Shown piece after piece: positions 14,221 through 18,790 of a stretch of DNA of 18,790 nucleotides (the first letter of the stretch is position 1; the number at the start of each line of letters is the position of its first letter). Under the pieces are notes generated by a model. It was not told the origin of the DNA and did not search any database. It worked only from the letters and a program-made list of their open reading frames with translations. This DNA comes from Bacillota bacterium. GTDB taxonomy: Bacteria; Bacillota; Desulfitobacteriia; Desulfitobacteriales; JAJXUE01. A program made the position numbers and the translations under genes. Location of the stretch: NCBI GenBank assembly GCA_021786555.1, contig JAJYNB010000097.1, forward strand, positions 1 to 18,790, in the 5' to 3' direction.

Positions 14221-15480
14221 CTATATTAGACCCTTTACTCCGATGTCCTTGCGGAAAAACATGCCGTCAAATTCAACCTGTTCTATCAGCTGGTAGGCCT
14301 TTTCTCTTGCTTCAGCCAGTCCGTTCCCCCTGGCCGTCACACCCAATACCCGGCCGCCGCCGGTAACCACCCGGCCGTCTTTCAGGTCTGTACCGGCATG
14401 GAAGACAGTTCCCCAGCCAGGCATACTCACAGGCAGAGTAATCGGGTCCCCTTTGGGGTATTTGCCGGGATACCCGCCGGCCGCGACCACAACACACACC
14501 GCCGCCTTTTCGCTCCATTTTAGCTCAATCTTATCCAGGCGCTGTGCGATGGCAGCCTCCAGCACCTCCGCCAAGTCGCTTTCCAGCCTCAATACCACCA
14601 CCTGGGTCTCAGGGTCCCCGAAACGGGCATTGAATTCAAGCACCTTGGGTCCGGCCTGAGTTAAGATAAGCCCGGTAAACAGGACCCCCGTGAATTCCCG
14701 CCCTTCCGCCGCCATGGCCCTGACCGTCGGATTAACGATACTTTCCATTACCTGCTGGTAAAGTTCTTCCGTAAATACCGGGGGCGGCGAATAGGTCCCC
14801 ATACCCCCGGTGTTCGGCCCTTTGTCACCATCGAAAATCCGTTTGTGATCCTGGACCGGCGCCATGGGCAGAGCTGTTTTCCCATCCACAAAAGCCAAAA
14901 GGCTTACCTCCTGGCCTTCCAGAAACTCTTCCACCACCACCCTGCGTCCCGCTTCACCAAACTGGCCTTCCATGATTTCGGACACAGCGTTTAAGGCCGT
15001 AGCCAAATCCATAGCCACAATTACCCCTTTGCCTGCAGCCAGGCCGTCTGCTTTGACCACACAGGGCGCACCGATTTGCCGGATGTAATCCTGGGCGGCC
15101 TTGGCTTCGGAAAAAACCCCGTACTCCGCCGTAGGAATGTTGTATTTGCGCATCAAGTCCTTGGCAAAAGCTTTGCTCCCCTCAAGTTCCGCAGCCTTGG
15201 CCGTAGGGCCGAAAACCTTTAACCCCGCCGCCCTGAACACATCCACAATGCCGAGGGTAAGGGGCACCTCAGGACCCACTACCGTCATGTCGATCTTTTC
15301 ATTCCTGGCCAAGGCCAGGAGATTGTCCAAATCTTCCACCTGAATATCCACATTTATCCCCAGTTGGGCCGTCCCGGCGTTGCCGGGCGCACAGAAAATC
15401 TTTGAGACCCTGGGACTCTGGGCCAGCTTCCAGGCCAGAGCATGCTCCCTGCCCCCGCTGCCCACCACAAGTACCTTCAA
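14221..15480 (-). CDS. purD: Phosphoribosylamine--glycine ligase (GAR synthetase)
   Basis: This enzyme catalyses the ATP-dependent joining of glycine to 5-phosphoribosylamine, the second step of purine synthesis, in the cytoplasm. The 419-residue product has the N-terminal KVLVVGSGGREHALAWKLAQ, the ATP-grasp segment CVVKADGLAAGKGVIVA, GGMGTYSPPP, and the metal-binding LEFNARFGDPETQ. These are diagnostic, and the length fits the family. The start is placed at TTG 15480, because GGGAGG (15493-15488) precedes it by 7 bases. An ATG at 15495 overlaps that site and would add five residues unlike the family start. It is the last pur gene here and follows purH after a repeat-bearing gap of about 240 bases. 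Confidence 0.97.
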   Translation of the reverse strand: MKVLVVGSGGREHALAWKLAQSPRVSKIFCAPGNAGTAQLGINVDIQVEDLDNLLALARNEKIDMTVVGPEVPLTLGIVDVFRAAGLKVFGPTAKAAELEGSKAFAKDLMRKYNIPTAEYGVFSEAKAAQDYIRQIGAPCVVKADGLAAGKGVIVAMDLATALNAVSEIMEGQFGEAGRRVVVEEFLEGQEVSLLAFVDGKTALPMAPVQDHKRIFDGDKGPNTGGMGTYSPPPVFTEELYQQVMESIVNPTVRAMAAEGREFTGVLFTGLILTQAGPKVLEFNARFGDPETQVVVLRLESDLAEVLEAAIAQRLDKIELKWSEKAAVCVVVAAGGYPGKYPKGDPITLPVSMPGWGTVFHAGTDLKDGRVVTGGGRVLGVTARGNGLAEAREKAYQLIEQVEFDGMFFRKDIGVKGLI

Positions 15481-15554
15481 CTTAAAACCTCCCATCGCAA
15501 GTCGACAACCTGGTATCTGAAACTTTTTAACACCATGCCAGCTTGGGTCAAACC

Positions 15555-15583
15555 AGTCAGCCAGGGACCGTCCCCAAGTGACT
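15555..15583. repeat. REP-like imperfect palindrome in the purH-purD gap
   Basis: Two arms of 14 bases flank a single central base. On the minus strand AGTCACTTGGGGAC is followed by GTCCCTGGCTGACT. The outer AGTCA/TGACT and inner GGGAC/GTCCC pairs are perfect. The GGGGACGGTCCC core looks like palindromes I recall as dispersed in clostridial genomes near REP-associated transposases. That link is from memory and unverified. No transposase is nearby. Confidence 0.5.
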
Positions 15584-15597
15584 CACAACGACCCTGA

Positions 15598-15726
15598 ATT
15601 GAGGCCGTTCAAAAACAAGTATAGCGCGAAGCCGGTCCTGCCGGCACCGGAGGCGTACTAGACGTACGTTGAGGATGCCGGCAGGACCGGCGACAAAGCT
15701 AGACGCCGTTTTTCAACGGCCTCAAT
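15598..15726. repeat. 129-bp nested inverted repeat spanning the purH stop codon
   Basis: Outer arms of 19 bp (15598-15616 and 15708-15726) match with one mismatch. Inner arms of 16 bp are perfect (GCCGGTCCTGCCGGCA at 15631-15646, complement at 15676-15691). The apical loop holds a further 5-bp pair (CGTAC/GTACG, 15654-15668). The purH stop codon (15724-15722) lies within the outer arm. On the minus strand, that arm alone also folds as GCCGTT-GAAA-AACGGC (15720-15705). No T-run follows the large hairpin. The structure suggests a small non-autonomous mobile palindrome (MITE/REP type), or a strong mRNA hairpin that lowers purD expression or protects purH mRNA. Confidence 0.75.
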
Positions 15727-17257
15727 GCTTGAAGTGGCGGATGCCGGTGAAGACCATTATAATCCCGTGCTCATCTGCGGCAGCAATGGATTCGCCGTCT
15801 TTTACGGAGCCGCCGGGCTGGACTATCGCCTTGATGCCGGCCTTCGCTGCCGCATCCACCGTATCCCGAAAGGGGAAGAAAGCATCGGAGGCCAGGTAAG
15901 CCCCCTGGGCCTTAGTTCCAGCCTGCGTTAGGGCAATACCGGCCGAACCCACCCGGTTCATCTGCCCTGCCCCTACCCCCAGGCTAGTCTTGTCTTTGCT
16001 TACCACGATGGCATTGGATTTGACATGTTTGCAAACCTTCATGGCAAATCCCAGTTCCGCCAGGTCCTCCGCTGAAGGCTGCTGCTTGGACACAACCTGC
16101 CAGCTTTGCGGGTCTTCAGCTGCTACATCCAAATCCTGTACCAGGAAGCCGCCTTCAATCTGTTTGATTTCCAGGCGCTGCTGCCCGGCGTCCATATCGC
16201 CCACAGCCATCAACCTCAGGTTCTGCTTGGCTTCAAAAACTTGCAGGGCCTCAGCACTATAGGCGGGAGCCACGATTACCTCCAGAAACAGCTTCGCCAT
16301 TTCCCGGGCGCTCTCAATATCGACCTCCTGGTTGCAGGCCACGATACCGCCAAAGGCGGATACAGGGTCTGAGGCGAAAGCCTTCAGGTAGGATTCCTGC
16401 AAATTGGAGGAGGCAGCCACCCCGCACGGGTTGGTATGCTTGATAATCACCGCCGCCGGCTCACTGAATTCCCTGGCCAGAGCCCATGCCGCGTTCATGT
16501 CCACCAGATTGTTGTAAGAAAGTTCCTTACCCTGCAGCTGTTTGGCATAGGCCAGGGAACCTTCCCCCTGGCCGGCCAGCCGGTAGAATGCCGCCCGCTG
16601 GTGAGGATTTTCACCGTAGCGCAGGTCCTGCACCTTTTCCCCGGCCAAAGTTTGGACCGGTGTAAAAATGCTGTCCGAAACCAAAGACTGAAAATAGGCA
16701 GAAATCATCCGGTCATAGAGGGCCGTATGGGTATAGGCCTCCGAGGCCAGCCGCAGCCTAAGCTCCCTGGATACCTGACCCGAGGCTTTTAGTTCAGCCA
16801 GCACCTGTGCATAGTTCTCAGGGTCTACGATAACGGCTACCCGCTCAAAGTTTTTTGCCGCCGCCCGGACCATGGCCGGACCGCCGATATCAATATTCTC
16901 CACTGCTTCTTCCAGGGTAAAATCAGCCTTGGCCATAACCTGGGCGAAAGGGTAAAGATTAACCGCTACGATCTCTATTGGCGCAATCCCCTGGCTTTCC
17001 AGTTGAGCCATATGCTCCGGTGTGCCCTTGGCCAGGATCCCGCCGTGGACTTTCGGGTGCAGCGTCTTCACCCGGCCGTCCAAAATCTCCGGAAAACCCG
17101 TAATCTGGGTAACATAAGTAGCCGGAACCCCCGCCTGGGTAATGGTTTTGTAAGTCCCCCCGGTTGAAACGATTTCAAACCCCAGGTCAACCAATTCCCC
17201 GGCAAATTCCACCACTCCGGCCTTATCAGAAACACTGATCAGAGCCCGTTTTTGCAT
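15722..17257 (-). CDS. purH: Bifunctional AICAR transformylase / IMP cyclohydrolase
   Basis: This enzyme performs the last two steps of IMP synthesis: formylation of AICAR with 10-formyl-THF, then ring closure. The 511-residue product has the N-terminal cyclohydrolase domain (ALISVSDKAGV, VSTGGTYKTI, GRVKTLHPKVHGGILA, about residues 1-130) and the transformylase domain with KHTNPCGVA containing the catalytic Lys-His pair, YGENPHQRAAFY, SDAFFPFRD and the C-terminal VFTGIRHFKH. The length is typical. ATG 17257 has a GGGGGAG site overlapping the end of purN, two bases away. The C-terminal stop codon lies inside a 129-bp inverted repeat, but the protein ends at the normal family C-terminus, so the repeat has not truncated it. 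Confidence 0.98.
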   Translation of the reverse strand: MQKRALISVSDKAGVVEFAGELVDLGFEIVSTGGTYKTITQAGVPATYVTQITGFPEILDGRVKTLHPKVHGGILAKGTPEHMAQLESQGIAPIEIVAVNLYPFAQVMAKADFTLEEAVENIDIGGPAMVRAAAKNFERVAVIVDPENYAQVLAELKASGQVSRELRLRLASEAYTHTALYDRMISAYFQSLVSDSIFTPVQTLAGEKVQDLRYGENPHQRAAFYRLAGQGEGSLAYAKQLQGKELSYNNLVDMNAAWALAREFSEPAAVIIKHTNPCGVAASSNLQESYLKAFASDPVSAFGGIVACNQEVDIESAREMAKLFLEVIVAPAYSAEALQVFEAKQNLRLMAVGDMDAGQQRLEIKQIEGGFLVQDLDVAAEDPQSWQVVSKQQPSAEDLAELGFAMKVCKHVKSNAIVVSKDKTSLGVGAGQMNRVGSAGIALTQAGTKAQGAYLASDAFFPFRDTVDAAAKAGIKAIVQPGGSVKDGESIAAADEHGIIMVFTGIRHFKH

Positions 17258-17259
17258 CC

Positions 17260-17862
17260 CTACTCCCCCTTTATCCTTACTTTTTTGTTCTCCAGCACAA
17301 CTCTGCCTGCCGCCACTAATCCTACTACTTCGGGCAGCAGGATGTGCTCCTGCTCAAGAATCCGCTCTGCCAAAGAATCTGCGTCATCCGAATCCAGCAC
17401 GGGCACAGCCCGCTGGGCGATAATCGGTCCCGTGTCCATACCCTCATCCACAAAGTGCACTGTACAGCCTGACACTTTCACACCATAAGCCAAGGCCTGG
17501 GCCTGGGCGTGCATGCCAGGGAATGCCGGCAGGAGAGCGGGGTGGATATTTATAACCGGTCCGGGAGCCTGGGCCAGAAACTGAGGTCCCATGAGGCGCA
17601 TGAACCCGGCCAGGACCGTAAAATCTACTTCATATTGGCACAGGGCCCCGGCTAGGGCCAGTTCAAACTCCTGCCGCGATTTTCCTCCTGCTTCAATCAC
17701 CAAGGCAGGGATTCCCGCCCTTCTGGCCCTTTCCAAAGCAAAGGCCGTTGGCACATCGGAAATCACCACGCTTATTTCCAGCGGCAGCCCGGGCAGTCTG
17801 TCAATTAGAGCCTGCAGATTACTCCCCCTGCCCGAAACCAAGACTCCAATCTTCTTGTTCAT
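17260..17862 (-). CDS. purN: Phosphoribosylglycinamide formyltransferase (10-formyl-THF dependent)
   Basis: This enzyme transfers a formyl group from 10-formyl-THF to GAR, the third step of purine synthesis. The 200-residue product has GVLVSGRGSNLQALID at the N-terminus, FTVLAGFMRLM, the catalytic NIHPALLPAFPG (Asn and His) and VHFVDEGMDTGPIIAQ (with the catalytic Asp). Length and motifs are standard. It starts 21 bases after purM and ends 2 bases before purH, consistent with one operon. The last residues (NKKVRIKGE) are slightly basic but unremarkable. Confidence 0.98.
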   Translation of the reverse strand: MNKKIGVLVSGRGSNLQALIDRLPGLPLEISVVISDVPTAFALERARRAGIPALVIEAGGKSRQEFELALAGALCQYEVDFTVLAGFMRLMGPQFLAQAPGPVINIHPALLPAFPGMHAQAQALAYGVKVSGCTVHFVDEGMDTGPIIAQRAVPVLDSDDADSLAERILEQEHILLPEVVGLVAAGRVVLENKKVRIKGE

Positions 17863-17883
17863 GTTTTCCCTCCCCTGGGCTCC

Positions 17884-18790
<907 letters not shown>

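Noticed and set aside
15598..15726. The large inverted repeat as a simple rho-independent terminator for purH.
   Set aside because: No T-run follows the stem on the minus strand, and purD, the last gene of the pathway operon, lies just downstream with its own good terminator.

Overview
The window looks like the chromosome of an anaerobic, spore-forming Gram-positive bacterium, most likely a clostridial relative of the Desulfotomaculum/Pelotomaculum group (Peptococcaceae in the broad sense). This is inferred from strong AGGAGG-type ribosome binding sites with many TTG and GTG starts, a CotJC-type spore-coat/manganese-catalase gene, the gene order purM-purN-purH-purD, and a sigma-54-controlled acyl-CoA catabolic cluster. 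No 16S rRNA or other decisive marker is present. Every gene I can support lies on the minus strand, so the window is transcribed from high to low coordinates.

Layout, in transcription order. (1) 18790-14221: the end of the purine biosynthesis operon, purM (truncated by the window edge), purN, purH and purD, ending at a terminator near 14155-14192. The purH-purD gap holds a 29-bp REP-like palindrome and a 129-bp nested inverted repeat that includes the purH stop codon. (2) 13979-13422: a lone cotJC-like gene with its own terminator. (3) 13383-13024: a 398-bp gene-free regulatory region (counted from cotJC to hyuA) with a very good -24/-12 (sigma-54) promoter and candidate activator sites. (4) 13023-3054: a catabolic cluster of eight genes: HyuA/acetone-carboxylase-beta-like ATPase, HyuB/alpha-like subunit with a fused zinc-binding gamma-like tail, B12-dependent acyl-CoA mutase large and small subunits, an AMP-forming acyl-CoA ligase, an SDR dehydrogenase, and two small hot-dog (MaoC-type) proteins resembling a two-subunit dehydratase. 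(5) 2944-1529: a PAS-AAA+-Fis sigma-54 activator with its own extended -10 promoter and a terminator. (6) 1376-1: a second -24/-12 promoter driving a remnant made of an enoyl-CoA hydratase start joined to an acyl-CoA dehydrogenase end, then a large FadE/DmdC-type acyl-CoA dehydrogenase that runs off the left edge.

The genes in (4)-(6) look like one regulon. The activator between the two sigma-54 promoters probably senses a substrate or intermediate through its PAS domain and switches on both transcripts. The enzyme set fits ATP-dependent carboxylation (or hydrolysis) of a ketone-like or cyclic substrate, CoA activation, carbon-skeleton rearrangement by a B12 mutase, and beta-oxidation-type reduction, dehydration and dehydrogenation. 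The substrate is unknown. The mutase lacks the active-site histidine expected by alignment but keeps the arginine that binds a free carboxylate in methylmalonyl-CoA mutase, so it may act on an unusual acyl-CoA. This cluster is the best candidate here for an undescribed pathway.
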